Part shown: piece by piece, positions 13,316-22,164 of the stretch
How positions within the stretch are numbered: position 1 is the first letter of the stretch
Layout of the letters: each line of letters starts with the position of its first letter
From: Candidatus Ventrenecus stercoripullorum
GTDB taxonomy: Bacteria > Bacillota_I > Bacilli_A > RF39 > UBA660
Length of the DNA: 44,411 bases
Direction: 5' to 3'
Assembly: GCA_018712835.1 (NCBI GenBank)
Contig: DVGF01000009.1
Span: 1 to 44,411, forward strand
Made by a program: the position numbers and the translations under genes
Notes under the pieces: generated by a model
Databases searched by the model: none
Told to the model about the DNA's origin: nothing
Seen by the model: the letters and a program-made list of their open reading frames with translations, nothing else

Positions 13316-13531
13316 ATGATCAATTACAGAATATACGGAAATAATAGAAAGTTTGGCTGGGAACTGCTAAACACAGTTTATCTAGAAGAAAAGGTACATG
13401 AATTTATATCATATGTGAATCCAAATGATTATGAGTCAGTAATGGTTATCAAGCATATCGAAGAATTAAATGAAGATATACCATTTTTACTTGAGTTCTT
13501 AGACATACCTATGAGGAGAGTGAGAAAATAG
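13316..13531 (+). CDS. Small hypothetical late protein, 71 residues
   Basis: The ATG at 13316 follows AAAAGAGGAAAAG. The frame opening at 13286 starts inside the leader stem and lacks a ribosome binding site. Sequence NYRIYGNNRKFGWELLNTVYLEEKVHEFISYVN...FLLEFLDIP looks like a small folded alpha/beta protein; no family recognised. It lies seven to sixteen bases before the terminase small subunit. Confidence 0.6.
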   Translation: MINYRIYGNNRKFGWELLNTVYLEEKVHEFISYVNPNDYESVMVIKHIEELNEDIPFLLEFLDIPMRRVRK

Positions 13532-13547
13532 AAAGGAAGTGAAGTGT

Positions 13548-13943
13548 ATGGCTAGAGGAGTGAAAATAGACAATCAAAAAGTCCAAGAAATTATAACTAG
13601 TTATGCACTTACTAATAGTTATAATGCTACAGCAAAAGAATGTGGTGTTAGTGCTAATTCTGTAAAGAATATCATTAACAAACAGAAGGCAGAAAACTCG
13701 GAAGAGTTTGCAAAAGTTTGCAAAGAAAAAAAAGAAGAGTTTGTAGAATATGCAGATAGGCTAATAAACAAGGCAATGACTAAACTGGATAAGGCATTAG
13801 ATAGAGATGATATACCAGTAAATAATTTGACTACAGTTATTGGAACGTTGTACGACAAAAGAGCTTTGGCTAAAGGGGAAATGACTTCTAACGCTTCTAT
13901 TTCTATCAAAATGACAGACGAGATAAAAGAGTTGAGTAAATAA
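13548..13943 (+). CDS. terS: Terminase small subunit
   Basis: A 131-residue protein with an N-terminal helix-turn-helix for recognising the packaging site (ITSYALTNSYNATAKECGVSANSVKNII). A helical oligomerisation region follows (EYADRLINKAMTKLDKALDRDDIPVNNLTTVIGTLYDKRALAKGEM), as in the P27/Terminase_2-like small subunits. It is immediately upstream of the large subunit, with a one-base overlap. ATG at 13548 is chosen because AAAGGAAGTG precedes it; GTG at 13539 opens the frame. Confidence 0.88.
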   Translation: MARGVKIDNQKVQEIITSYALTNSYNATAKECGVSANSVKNIINKQKAENSEEFAKVCKEKKEEFVEYADRLINKAMTKLDKALDRDDIPVNNLTTVIGTLYDKRALAKGEMTSNASISIKMTDEIKELSK

Positions 13944-15307
13944 TGATTTTTAATATTGGAGAATTGTATCCTAAACAAAAAGAGTTTTGCTTAGCTACTA
14001 ATAAATATATCTGTTATGGTGGTGCTAGAGGCGGTGGTAAAAGTCATGTATCAAGAATTAAAATGTGTTTACTTGCTTTGAATTATAGTGGTATTCAAAT
14101 ATTGCTTTTAAGAAGAACTTTGAAAGAATTAAGAGAAAATCATGTATTGCAATTGCAAAAACTTTTGAAAAATATAGCTGTTTATAAAGAAAATACAAAA
14201 GAGTTTCTGTTTCCAAACGGATCAAGAATAGTTCTGGGATACTGTGATAATGAAAAAGACGTATTGCAATATCAAGGACAAGCTTATGAAGTAATAGTTT
14301 TAGAAGAGGCTACTCATTTTACAGAGTTCCAATTCCAAACACTAACAGAGTCTAATCGTATGAGTGGAAACATGAAAGAACCATTTAATCCGCGAATGTA
14401 TTTCACATGTAATCCTGGAGGTGTTGGACACTTATGGGTAAAAAGATTGTTTATTGATAGAGATTATACACCTACAGAGAATCCAACTGATTATAAATTT
14501 ATTCCATCATTGGTATTTGAAAATAAATACATTATGGAACATGATCCTAATTATGTAAAGGTTCTTGAAAATTTGCCAGAAGATAGAAAGCAAGCAATGC
14601 TTTATGGCAATTGGGATATATTTGATGGACAATTCTTTAGGGAATTTAAAAGAAATGTCCATGTGATAGAACCTTTTCAAATACCAGAGCACTGGAATAG
14701 ATATATTGCAATGGACTACGGGCTTGATATGTTCGCAGTCCTTTTTATTGCGATAGATACAAAAGGAAAAGCTTATGTATACAATGAGATACATAAGTCT
14801 AACTTGATTGTTAGTGAAGCTAGACAAACATTAAAAAGCATCATGAGACATTACAAATATAAATACATATATGCACCACCAGATTTATGGAATCGCAATA
14901 GAGATACTGGCAAAAGTACTGCTGAACTTTTCTGGGAAGGCGGTGTTGATTTAACTAAAGCTAGCAACAATCGAATAGCAGGCTGGTTAAATGTAAAAGA
15001 ATGGTTAAAGGTAAGGAAAGTAAGGAATGAACAAACTGGAGAGCTATATGAAGATAGCGACTTAAAGATATTCAGTAACTGCATCAATCTTATTAAATAC
15101 TTGCCACAACTCCAGCATGACGAGAAAGAACCGAATGATGTGGCTACCGAACCACACGAACCGACGCATATTACAGATGCACTGAGATATTTCTGTGTAA
15201 GTAGGACTGCACCTACAAAGGAAGTGAAAAATGTTGAAAAGACATTTAATTTTGATTTTGAAAGACCAGTTCAAAAGGACTGGGGAGAGGAGATAGTGAT
15301 TATATGA
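13943..15307 (+). CDS. terL: Terminase large subunit
   Basis: A 454-residue packaging motor. The ATPase half has Walker A GGARGGGKS at 26-34, the RRTLKELREN motif near 57-66 and Walker B VIVLEEAT at 117-124. The nuclease half has D258 in AMDYGLD and D412 in HITDALRYF, the metal-binding acidic residues of the RNase H fold. It translocates and cuts concatemeric phage DNA into the prohead through the portal encoded downstream. Length is typical (about 420-500 residues). Confidence 0.97.
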   Translation: MIFNIGELYPKQKEFCLATNKYICYGGARGGGKSHVSRIKMCLLALNYSGIQILLLRRTLKELRENHVLQLQKLLKNIAVYKENTKEFLFPNGSRIVLGYCDNEKDVLQYQGQAYEVIVLEEATHFTEFQFQTLTESNRMSGNMKEPFNPRMYFTCNPGGVGHLWVKRLFIDRDYTPTENPTDYKFIPSLVFENKYIMEHDPNYVKVLENLPEDRKQAMLYGNWDIFDGQFFREFKRNVHVIEPFQIPEHWNRYIAMDYGLDMFAVLFIAIDTKGKAYVYNEIHKSNLIVSEARQTLKSIMRHYKYKYIYAPPDLWNRNRDTGKSTAELFWEGGVDLTKASNNRIAGWLNVKEWLKVRKVRNEQTGELYEDSDLKIFSNCINLIKYLPQLQHDEKEPNDVATEPHEPTHITDALRYFCVSRTAPTKEVKNVEKTFNFDFERPVQKDWGEEIVII

Positions 15308-15438
15308 AAAAGAAAATATTTAGAGAAAGGCATGGCTATACTGTTCCAAATGCTTATGAAAAAGATCCAGTCGCAAAGACTGTTACAATAAAAGCAGTCA
15401 AAACAAAAAAAGTGGAAAAGAAAAAGAGTGATAAATAA
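15304..15438 (+). CDS. Small basic protein after the terminase, 44 residues
   Basis: ATG overlaps the terminase stop (ATGA), and the stop overlaps the next ATG (TAATG). The peptide begins MKKKIFRERHGYTVPNAYEKDP and ends in a lysine-rich tail (KAVKTKKVEKKKSDK). Tight coupling on both sides supports translation. Function unknown. Confidence 0.6.
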   Translation: MKKKIFRERHGYTVPNAYEKDPVAKTVTIKAVKTKKVEKKKSDK

Positions 15439-15692
15439 TGGAAACAGTATTGTTGTGTGCTTTATTTGGCTTCTTTATTATTGTGTCATATACTTTAGGT
15501 CTTAAAAATGGTCAGAAACTAAAAAAAGACGAACCAATTGAACTACCTAAAGTAACAGAGCCAATAAAAGAAATTATGCGTCCAAACAAATATATAGAAG
15601 ATGGACTTACCAAAGAAGAGCAAATTAGTTGGGAAAATATTAATAATTACGACGGAACTTTAGAAAGTCAAAAACACATTGAAAGTAGGTGA
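15438..15692 (+). CDS. Membrane-anchored small protein, 84 residues
   Basis: An N-terminal hydrophobic helix (VLLCALFGFFIIVSYTLGL, about 4-22) is followed by a polar tail with EIMRPNKYIEDGLTKEEQISWENINNYDG. Short proteins of this type often lie between terminase and portal in Bacillota phages. Role unknown. Confidence 0.65.
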   Translation: METVLLCALFGFFIIVSYTLGLKNGQKLKKDEPIELPKVTEPIKEIMRPNKYIEDGLTKEEQISWENINNYDGTLESQKHIESR

Positions 15693-15697
15693 GGCTA

Positions 15698-17413
15698 GTG
15701 GATATAGAAGATTTAAAAACACTTGTAGAAACTAATATATGGCAACTGTACGAAAAACATGCTATGTACATGAGAAATAAAGGTTATTATACAAGTACAG
15801 ATAGAAACTTTCGCTTTTTCAATGGTAATCAATGGGATAATGCTATTGTTGATAAAAATGTAGAACTTATTCAAATCAACTATATAAAGCCTATTGTAAA
15901 GTATAAAGTCGGTGTGGTTACAAGTACCAATTATGCAATTGTATACAATTCGGATAATTTTGAGTCACAAGAATTTAGAACGGTTGCAAAACAAGCAAGC
16001 GACTTATTAACAAAACAAGCATCTAAAGTATGGGAAAAAAATAAACTGGATTATTATCTAAAAAAAGCAGTGCGCAAATCGGCAATTAACGGAGAGATTA
16101 TAGCCTATTGGTACTGGGATGAAGAAAATTCAATTCCAAAACTAGAACTGAAATCCAAAGTAGACGTAATGTATGGCAATGAGAATGATGAAGATATTCA
16201 AAATCAACCATATATTCTAATAAAAAGACGTTCTACAGTTTTAAATGCTAAAGAATATGCAAGAAGTAAAGGTGTGAGTGAAGAAAAACTTTTAAATATT
16301 CATGGTGATAACTTCACTCAAGATGAGTCTGGTGATAGTTCTAAAGATGAAGTGGATGACATGACCACTATTGTTACATTCTTGTATAAAAAAGATGGAA
16401 CTATTCATTTTTCGGAATCTGTTAAGTATGTAACAATTACTGAAGATCAAGATACAGGTCTTGCCTATTATCCTGTAGCACATCTTAATTGGGAGGATCA
16501 AGAAGGTAATGCTCGAGGTATTGGAGAAGTAGAGCAACACATTGCTAATCAAATTGAAGTGAATAAAACTGCTACAAGACGTGCGTTTATAGCTAAGACA
16601 ATTGCATATCCGTACAAAGTAGTTAATGAAGATAAAATTCAAAACCCAGAAGCTTTAAAACGTGTTGGTGCTACTATTCGTATAAAAGACGGTAGTGCAG
16701 AAGATATCAGTAAATACTTCAGAATCACTAATCCAGGTACTATTAGCCCTGATATAGCGAATCTCCAAAACGAACTTATTTCCATATCTAGAGAACTTGC
16801 TGGAGCTGGAGATATGGCTACGGGTCAAATACAACCTGATGAAGCAAGTGGCAAGGCTATATTAGCAGTTCAAAGAGCAAGTGAACAACCACTTAACGAG
16901 CAAAGCGCTAATGTGCTTCAGTTTATAGAAGATATTGGTTTAATTATCTTCGACATGCTTAAGACTTATGTAGATGAATTAACAGTAGTGAATACTATTA
17001 CTGATGCAATTACTGGAGATGTAACAGAAGAGTTGATTACGATTCCAAGGCAAATATTGGAAGAGCTTAAATTAAGTATCAAAATTGATGTGACGCCAAA
17101 ATCTGCTTACGATAGATATGCTCAAGAATCATCTATTGAGAATTTAACGCAATCACAATTATTCTTGCCACAAAATCAACAATTATTGGAAGATTATGTG
17201 AGTCTATTAGATGATGATTCTACAATGCCAAAGAGCAAACTATTAGAGTTAATTAAACGTAGAAAAGAACGTTCGCAAGCAATAGAACAAATGGAAATGC
17301 AGGCACAGCAAATGAAAGCGCAAATGGAACAACAAATGGCTAGTCAGATGGATATTGAAGCAATATCACAAATGGGAAATCAAATGATGAATCAAGCAAC
17401 ACAAAATATGTAG
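15698..17413 (+). CDS. Portal protein
   Basis: A 571-residue protein forming the dodecameric DNA gate. Features of podovirus-like portals are an N-terminal FRFFNGNQWDNAIVD, IKPIVKYKVGVVTSTNYAIVYN, the wing/stem region with VEQHIANQIEVNKTATRRAFIAKT and AGAGDMATGQIQPDEASGKAILAVQRASE. It ends in a Gln/Met-rich coiled tail (EQMEMQAQQMKAQMEQQM) that could form the barrel. GTG at 15698 is preferred because GGTGAGG precedes it; GTG at 15689 is in the same frame. Confidence 0.9.
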   Translation: MDIEDLKTLVETNIWQLYEKHAMYMRNKGYYTSTDRNFRFFNGNQWDNAIVDKNVELIQINYIKPIVKYKVGVVTSTNYAIVYNSDNFESQEFRTVAKQASDLLTKQASKVWEKNKLDYYLKKAVRKSAINGEIIAYWYWDEENSIPKLELKSKVDVMYGNENDEDIQNQPYILIKRRSTVLNAKEYARSKGVSEEKLLNIHGDNFTQDESGDSSKDEVDDMTTIVTFLYKKDGTIHFSESVKYVTITEDQDTGLAYYPVAHLNWEDQEGNARGIGEVEQHIANQIEVNKTATRRAFIAKTIAYPYKVVNEDKIQNPEALKRVGATIRIKDGSAEDISKYFRITNPGTISPDIANLQNELISISRELAGAGDMATGQIQPDEASGKAILAVQRASEQPLNEQSANVLQFIEDIGLIIFDMLKTYVDELTVVNTITDAITGDVTEELITIPRQILEELKLSIKIDVTPKSAYDRYAQESSIENLTQSQLFLPQNQQLLEDYVSLLDDDSTMPKSKLLELIKRRKERSQAIEQMEMQAQQMKAQMEQQMASQMDIEAISQMGNQMMNQATQNM

Positions 17414-17423
17414 TTGCTTTTTT
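17395..17423 (+). terminator. Terminator-like hairpin across the portal stop codon
   Basis: AGCAAC (17395-17400) pairs with GTTGCT (17413-17418) and runs into six T. The hairpin overlaps the portal stop. It would partly end transcription before the scaffold and capsid genes or protect the upstream mRNA end. An 80-bp leader follows before the scaffold gene, with two copies of a TCGACG..TTAAATG element (17438-17481). Confidence 0.55.
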
Positions 17424-17493
17424 ACTTGTCTAACATATCGACGTTAAATGTATGGAATCTATAGTCGACGGACTTTAAATGGGAGGAAAATAA

Positions 17494-18363
17494 ATGGAAA
17501 ATGAAGAAATGTTAGAACAGACTAACGAAACTGAAAATGTAGATACTCAAACTACAGAAGAAATTGAGGGAGAAGGTATAGAACTTACTGATACCTCTGA
17601 TACAGAAGAACAAGAATCTGTAAGGGAAAAAGAAGAAGTAAGGCAATCGCTTAAGGAACTTTTGAAAAGTAATCCTGATTATCAAGCAGAATTTTCAGAA
17701 ATGGTAAAATCTAGACTTGATAGACAAGAACGTGGATATCAAAAGGAATTAGCTAAGTACAAAGATACTGAAAATGTGCTTAAAAGTGCGTTACACGTAA
17801 ATGATATGGATGAAGCAAACAAAAAGCTTCGCGAGTATTATGAAGGCGAAGGAATTAAACTTCCTGAAGTCTACAAACCTGGACTAAGTTCTAGGGAAAT
17901 TGAAGTTCTTGCTAAAGCTGATGCACAAGATTTTATCAATGAGGGTTATGACTCAATGGTAAATGAAGCCAATCGTCTAGCTAGTAAGAAGTATGAAAAT
18001 CTAAATGAAAGAGAGCGGGTTATTTTTAATACTTTAGCTGAGAGGCTAACAGAAGAGAATAACAGACGTGACCTTTTAAAATTAGGTGCTAAAGAAGATG
18101 TTTTGAATGATAAAGATTTTATTACATTCAAAAACAAATTTAATTCTAATACACCGATAGGAGATATTTATAATCTCTATATGAAAACGCAAGATGGTAC
18201 AAAAAAACCAGTTGCGATGGGTAGTATGAAAGATACAACAGCCCAAAAAGAAGTGAAATCTTTCTATTCTCCAAAAGATGTGGAAAACATGACTGATGAT
18301 GACTGGAATAAACAAGGAACATGGGAAAAAGTTTTAGCGTCAATGAAGAAGTGGAAAGAATAA
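17494..18363 (+). CDS. Capsid scaffolding protein
   Basis: A 289-residue very acidic protein directly before the major capsid gene. The N-terminus is Glu/Thr-rich (NETENVDTQTTEEIEGEGIE), the centre predicts helices (RLDRQERGYQKELAKYKDTENVLKSAL, NLNERERVIFNTLAERLTEENNRRDLL), and the C-terminus is the usual DDWNKQGTWEKVLASMKKWKE capsid-binding tail. It directs prohead assembly. GGGAGG lies upstream of the ATG. Confidence 0.88.
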   Translation: MENEEMLEQTNETENVDTQTTEEIEGEGIELTDTSDTEEQESVREKEEVRQSLKELLKSNPDYQAEFSEMVKSRLDRQERGYQKELAKYKDTENVLKSALHVNDMDEANKKLREYYEGEGIKLPEVYKPGLSSREIEVLAKADAQDFINEGYDSMVNEANRLASKKYENLNERERVIFNTLAERLTEENNRRDLLKLGAKEDVLNDKDFITFKNKFNSNTPIGDIYNLYMKTQDGTKKPVAMGSMKDTTAQKEVKSFYSPKDVENMTDDDWNKQGTWEKVLASMKKWKE

Positions 18364-18381
18364 TAAGAAAGGAATGATATT

Positions 18382-19347
18382 ATGAACGCAGCCATGCAAA
18401 CAATATGGCACCAAGGGTATGAAAGAGCCCTTAGAACTATCACTTCATTAAGAAATCATTGTGACTTTAAATATGAACGTGATACCAAAAATGCTAGAAA
18501 GGTAATCATTTTAAATGCTGATAGACCAGTGGTACGTAAATATACACCTGGTGAAGCAATTAAAAGAGATGCTGCTAGCGTAACGAAACAGGAATTTGAA
18601 CTTGACCAAATGTATTATTTCAACGTTGGAATTGACCATGTTTACAAAGCTCAAAGTGTACCTGGAGCATTAGAAGCAATTTGCCAAGAAGGAGCAATTG
18701 CTATGGTTGAAGAAGGCGACAAATATGTTGCTAAAATGGTTAATGATGGCGTAGACGCTGGTAGCGTAGAAGTTATTGATGGAACATCTGTTAATAAAAC
18801 TACAGCTATCGAAAAAGTAGAGGATGGATTTACTGTTCTTTATAGAAACAATGTTACACAAAAAACAGAGTTGTATTTAGAAACAGACCCAGGATTCTTC
18901 ACTAAGATTCGTCAAAATTTAACTGAGTTATATACGAATAACGTTGAAATGGCGAAGAAAGGTTTCTTAGGAAAATATGGTAATGCTTTAATTTCTATTG
19001 AAAACTTATTACCTAAACTAGAACCAACTTATGCTGTAACGGCAGATGATGATATCGTAGAGGGCAAGACTTACTATACAAGAAGTGGAGATTCAGATCC
19101 TTATGTTTATACAGAAGTCGAAAATCCTGTTAAGGGTTCATTGTCTACATATTATGAAATCACTAAGTATGCTAAAGTTCTTAATTTCCTAAGAACTGGT
19201 AAAGCGGTTGCCTTTGCAGAACAAATCGAAAAAGTTGTAAACTATGAAGTTCAAGACGGATTCGAGACTGCTCAAAAAGGTTTATATGTATATGGTGGTT
19301 TATTAGTTAGACCTAAAGAAATTGTTTGTATTAAAACTAGTCTTTAA
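18382..19347 (+). CDS. Major capsid protein
   Basis: A 321-residue HK97-fold-like coat protein inferred from its place after the scaffold and its sequence (TITSLRNHCDFKYERDTKNARKVIILNADRPVVRKYTPGEA, FNVGIDHVYKAQSVPGALEAICQEGAIAMVEEGDKYVAKMV). From about residue 215 to 258 there is an insertion, AVTADDDIVEGKTYYTRSGD...YTEVENPVKGSLSTYYEI, that looks like a small exposed beta module. A strong terminator follows the gene. Confidence 0.9.
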   Translation: MNAAMQTIWHQGYERALRTITSLRNHCDFKYERDTKNARKVIILNADRPVVRKYTPGEAIKRDAASVTKQEFELDQMYYFNVGIDHVYKAQSVPGALEAICQEGAIAMVEEGDKYVAKMVNDGVDAGSVEVIDGTSVNKTTAIEKVEDGFTVLYRNNVTQKTELYLETDPGFFTKIRQNLTELYTNNVEMAKKGFLGKYGNALISIENLLPKLEPTYAVTADDDIVEGKTYYTRSGDSDPYVYTEVENPVKGSLSTYYEITKYAKVLNFLRTGKAVAFAEQIEKVVNYEVQDGFETAQKGLYVYGGLLVRPKEIVCIKTSL

Positions 19348-19352
19348 TAATT

Positions 19353-19372
19353 GGAGCTTAGGCTCCTTTTTT
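19353..19372 (+). terminator. Terminator after the capsid gene
   Basis: GGAGC-TTAG-GCTCC followed by six T. It would make the capsid message more abundant than the downstream head and tail messages. Confidence 0.8.
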
Positions 19373-19414
19373 CGTGTTTCTAGTGAGTATGTTAGTGCAA
19401 TTCTAACAAACACG
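19373..19414 (+). promoter_or_regulatory. Nested hairpin leader of the 19435 gene
   Basis: CGTGTT (19373-19378) pairs with AACACG (19409-19414) and encloses a second stem TGTTAG/CTAACA (19390-19408). It begins at the T-run of the capsid terminator and ends before the ribosome binding site AAAGGA. Probably an RNA-processing or stability element; no promoter is obvious. Confidence 0.5.
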
Positions 19415-19434
19415 ACCAAAGAAAGGATTTTGAT

Positions 19435-19830
19435 ATGATGGAAAAAGTAGAATATTACACATTAAAACCAAGCTTAAAACAGTATTTTGGTAGAAAAGTA
19501 AATAAATCTTTGAAGTTTGATGAATGGACAGAAGACAAAAAGGTTCACCAAGTCATGGAGAATGGTGTTCTTACGACTACAATAAAAGATGAAAGAAAAA
19601 TTACGTTATTAGCTGACGGAAAAGAAATAGAAATAGAATCACAAGAGGAAAGCAATATTGTTCAAAAAATTCCTACGGGTGTAATTTTGATATGGGACGA
19701 AATGCAAGGATATATCATTCCGCAATATCAAATGGCTACTTTAGACGAAATAGAAGATGATTTAAAAGCTATGAAAGAAGTTTATAGTAGTACGGAGGTC
19801 AAAGATGACAGCCAGAGAAATGAAAATTAA
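19435..19830 (+). CDS. Head-associated protein, 131 residues
   Basis: A beta-rich protein (VMENGVLTTTIKDERKITLLADGKEIEIESQEESN...IPTGVILIWDEMQGYIIPQYQMATLDEIEDDLKAMKEVY) encoded between the capsid and head-completion genes. Place and size suggest a decoration or head-tail joining protein; no family recognised. The end overlaps the next gene by 26 bases. Confidence 0.65.
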   Translation: MMEKVEYYTLKPSLKQYFGRKVNKSLKFDEWTEDKKVHQVMENGVLTTTIKDERKITLLADGKEIEIESQEESNIVQKIPTGVILIWDEMQGYIIPQYQMATLDEIEDDLKAMKEVYSSTEVKDDSQRNEN

Positions 19831-20401
19831 AGTATTTTCACTTATCGAAGAATATTACCCAGATCAGACCTTACTTGCTGACGACCAAGACGTCCAATAT
19901 AAAATAAATGGCGCAATTAATCAGATTCAAATGGATTTGATGAAATATAAGAAAATCCCTGCTAAATCCAAAAAAAGTATAAAAAAAGATAGCCCCACTT
20001 TATTAATTAGTAGTATTCCTAATTTTTATCAATTAAATACAATACCAAATGTGGAATATGAAGTAGTTGGAGATTATGAAATAAAGTTCAATATTGAAGA
20101 AGATACAGATGTTGAGATTTATTATTATAAGTTACCTGAACTCATGGATTTAGAATTTCAAGCAAGTGGTTCTAAAACAGCTGAACAAGTAAGTGCAGAA
20201 TATGATGAATCGTTTGATTTGGAAATCGCTACAGATTTGCAAGAAATTATGCCTTATGGAGTCGCTGCCGATTTACTAAAGCAAGATATGATTAGTAGCT
20301 ATGGTAAATACTTTTATGAGAGATATTTAGAAATGAAAAATATGATAGATTCACGAAAAACTACAAGTACTGCAACGGTGACGGGTGGAGTTGATATTTA
20401 A
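19805..20401 (+). CDS. Head-completion/adaptor protein
   Basis: A 198-residue protein. Helical ends (MKIKVFSLIEEYYP...YKINGAINQIQMDLMKYKKIP and IATDLQEIMPYGVAADLLKQDMISSYGKYFYERYLEMKNMI) surround a beta domain (FYQLNTIPNVEYEVVGDYEIKFN). This helix-bundle-with-insert layout is that of the podovirus adaptor that binds below the portal (P22 gp4/T7 gp11-like). GGAGGTC lies upstream of the ATG. Confidence 0.7.
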   Translation: MTAREMKIKVFSLIEEYYPDQTLLADDQDVQYKINGAINQIQMDLMKYKKIPAKSKKSIKKDSPTLLISSIPNFYQLNTIPNVEYEVVGDYEIKFNIEEDTDVEIYYYKLPELMDLEFQASGSKTAEQVSAEYDESFDLEIATDLQEIMPYGVAADLLKQDMISSYGKYFYERYLEMKNMIDSRKTTSTATVTGGVDI

Positions 20402-22155
20402 TGGCTTTAACAGATTTAATAACTAGGAAGTACACAAACTTTCGAGGTGTAGATTTTTCAAGAAACGATACCAATTATTATCGTAGTCCGGACTCCAAAA
20501 ATATGTGGAAAACATATAAAGATAGTGAATGTATAGAAACAAGACCAGGAATGACATTATTAAATACTTTTGATAATGAAATATATGGCTTGTTTTTTTA
20601 TGTGATAAACGATTATACACATGTTTTAGTACATTCTGGCACGAAACTATTAGAATGGACGAATTATCCTTCTATGCCTGCAGAAACTACTGAATTATAT
20701 ACAGGGTTAAATCCGAAAGAAAGCAGAAGTTTTATTTATGATAATATTTTCTTTTTTATGGATGGTGTAAATTATTTAGAATATGACGGAACCACTATGA
20801 AAACAGTAGAGGGAACTATTCCAATTACATCTTATTATAAAAATCCGGACGGTTCTACAAGTATAGATGAAGATACAGATACAGATTTAGTATATCAACC
20901 GGTTAATGTTTTAACAGGAAAACGTAAAAATATGTTTATTGCGGATGGTACAAGTAAGGATTATCAGTTAGATATTACTGACTTGGATCCAGCTTCTATT
21001 TATTTGATGAAAGCAATGGTTGGAACTGAAGAATTAACAGAGAATATTGACTTTACTGTAAATCGTGATGATGGGATTGTGACATTTAATACTGCACCAG
21101 AAAAAGATACAGAAGTTGTTATTACACTTAGTAGGACAGCACAAGGGTATAAAGAAAGAATTTTAAATTGTACACTCTGTTGTGAATTTGATAACCGTAT
21201 TTTTTATAGTGGAAATCCAGATTATCCAAATGCTGTTTTTCATTGCGAGTTGAATGACCCAAGATACATCAGGGATACTGCTTATTATGAGTGTGGTATG
21301 GATTTAGCAAACATTAAAGCAATTGTTCCGGGTAATAATGTTTTATGGGTAATAAAAGAAGATATTCAAAACGGAAGTAGTATTTATTATATGTCTCCAA
21401 CGCTTGATAGTACATATGGAAAGATTTATCCAACAGTAACAGGTAGTGTTGCTTTAGGGTGCATTTCTAGAGGAATCAATTTTAATGATGATATCGTTTA
21501 CTTTTCTAAAAACGGATTAGAAAGTATTTCTAGTAGTTCTATGTATAGCGAGCAAATACTGCAACATAGAAGTTCATTAGTAGACACGAAAATGATACAT
21601 GAATCAGGATATTCAAATGTAAAGATAGCTGAATACAATGGCTATTTAATGTGTTTAATTGATTCTAAGGTATATTTAGCCGATAGTAGACAAAGATATC
21701 AAGATAGTGCTGGAATCCCTCAATACGAGTGGTTTTATTGGGAATTACCTAACAATATTACATTTATAAAAGAATATCGAGGAGAATTATTTTTAGGTAA
21801 TGCTAGTGGACAGTTATTTAAACTTTCTGGCATAACAGATAATGGTGAAGATGTAGAAAGCTACTGGACTACTTATAAAGACGATTTTGGCTATCCTAGC
21901 TATACAAAAACGACAAATAAAAGAGGAAATGTGGCAGAACTAAAACCAATGGAAAATAACAATATTACAGTTAGTACAATTGTGGATGGCACGGAAAAAG
22001 AAAAAGCTATATTAAGCGATGAAAAAGGATATATTGCGTATCGCATTAAAGATAAAAAATTCAAAGATATTCAATTAAAATTTAGTTCAAACAAACCATT
22101 TGGGCTTTTTTCAGCAACTTTGCAAGGCTTTGTAGCTGGATACATTAAAAGGTAG
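20401..22155 (+). CDS. Tail nozzle-like beta-propeller protein
   Basis: A 584-residue protein starting FRGVDFSRNDTNYYRSPDSKNMW. Repeated beta blades follow (IYGLFFYVINDYTHVLVHSG, SFIYDNIFFFMDGVNYLEYDG, DNRIFYSGNPDYPNAVFHCELNDP, NVLWVIKEDIQNGSSIYYMSP, VYFSKNGLESISSSSMY). This pattern resembles nozzle/tubular tail proteins of short-tailed phages (P22 gp10 or T7 gp12 role). It overlaps the adaptor gene by one base, the order expected for portal-adaptor-nozzle. Confidence 0.72.
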   Translation: MALTDLITRKYTNFRGVDFSRNDTNYYRSPDSKNMWKTYKDSECIETRPGMTLLNTFDNEIYGLFFYVINDYTHVLVHSGTKLLEWTNYPSMPAETTELYTGLNPKESRSFIYDNIFFFMDGVNYLEYDGTTMKTVEGTIPITSYYKNPDGSTSIDEDTDTDLVYQPVNVLTGKRKNMFIADGTSKDYQLDITDLDPASIYLMKAMVGTEELTENIDFTVNRDDGIVTFNTAPEKDTEVVITLSRTAQGYKERILNCTLCCEFDNRIFYSGNPDYPNAVFHCELNDPRYIRDTAYYECGMDLANIKAIVPGNNVLWVIKEDIQNGSSIYYMSPTLDSTYGKIYPTVTGSVALGCISRGINFNDDIVYFSKNGLESISSSSMYSEQILQHRSSLVDTKMIHESGYSNVKIAEYNGYLMCLIDSKVYLADSRQRYQDSAGIPQYEWFYWELPNNITFIKEYRGELFLGNASGQLFKLSGITDNGEDVESYWTTYKDDFGYPSYTKTTNKRGNVAELKPMENNNITVSTIVDGTEKEKAILSDEKGYIAYRIKDKKFKDIQLKFSSNKPFGLFSATLQGFVAGYIKR

Positions 22156-22164
22156 GTGAAAGAG

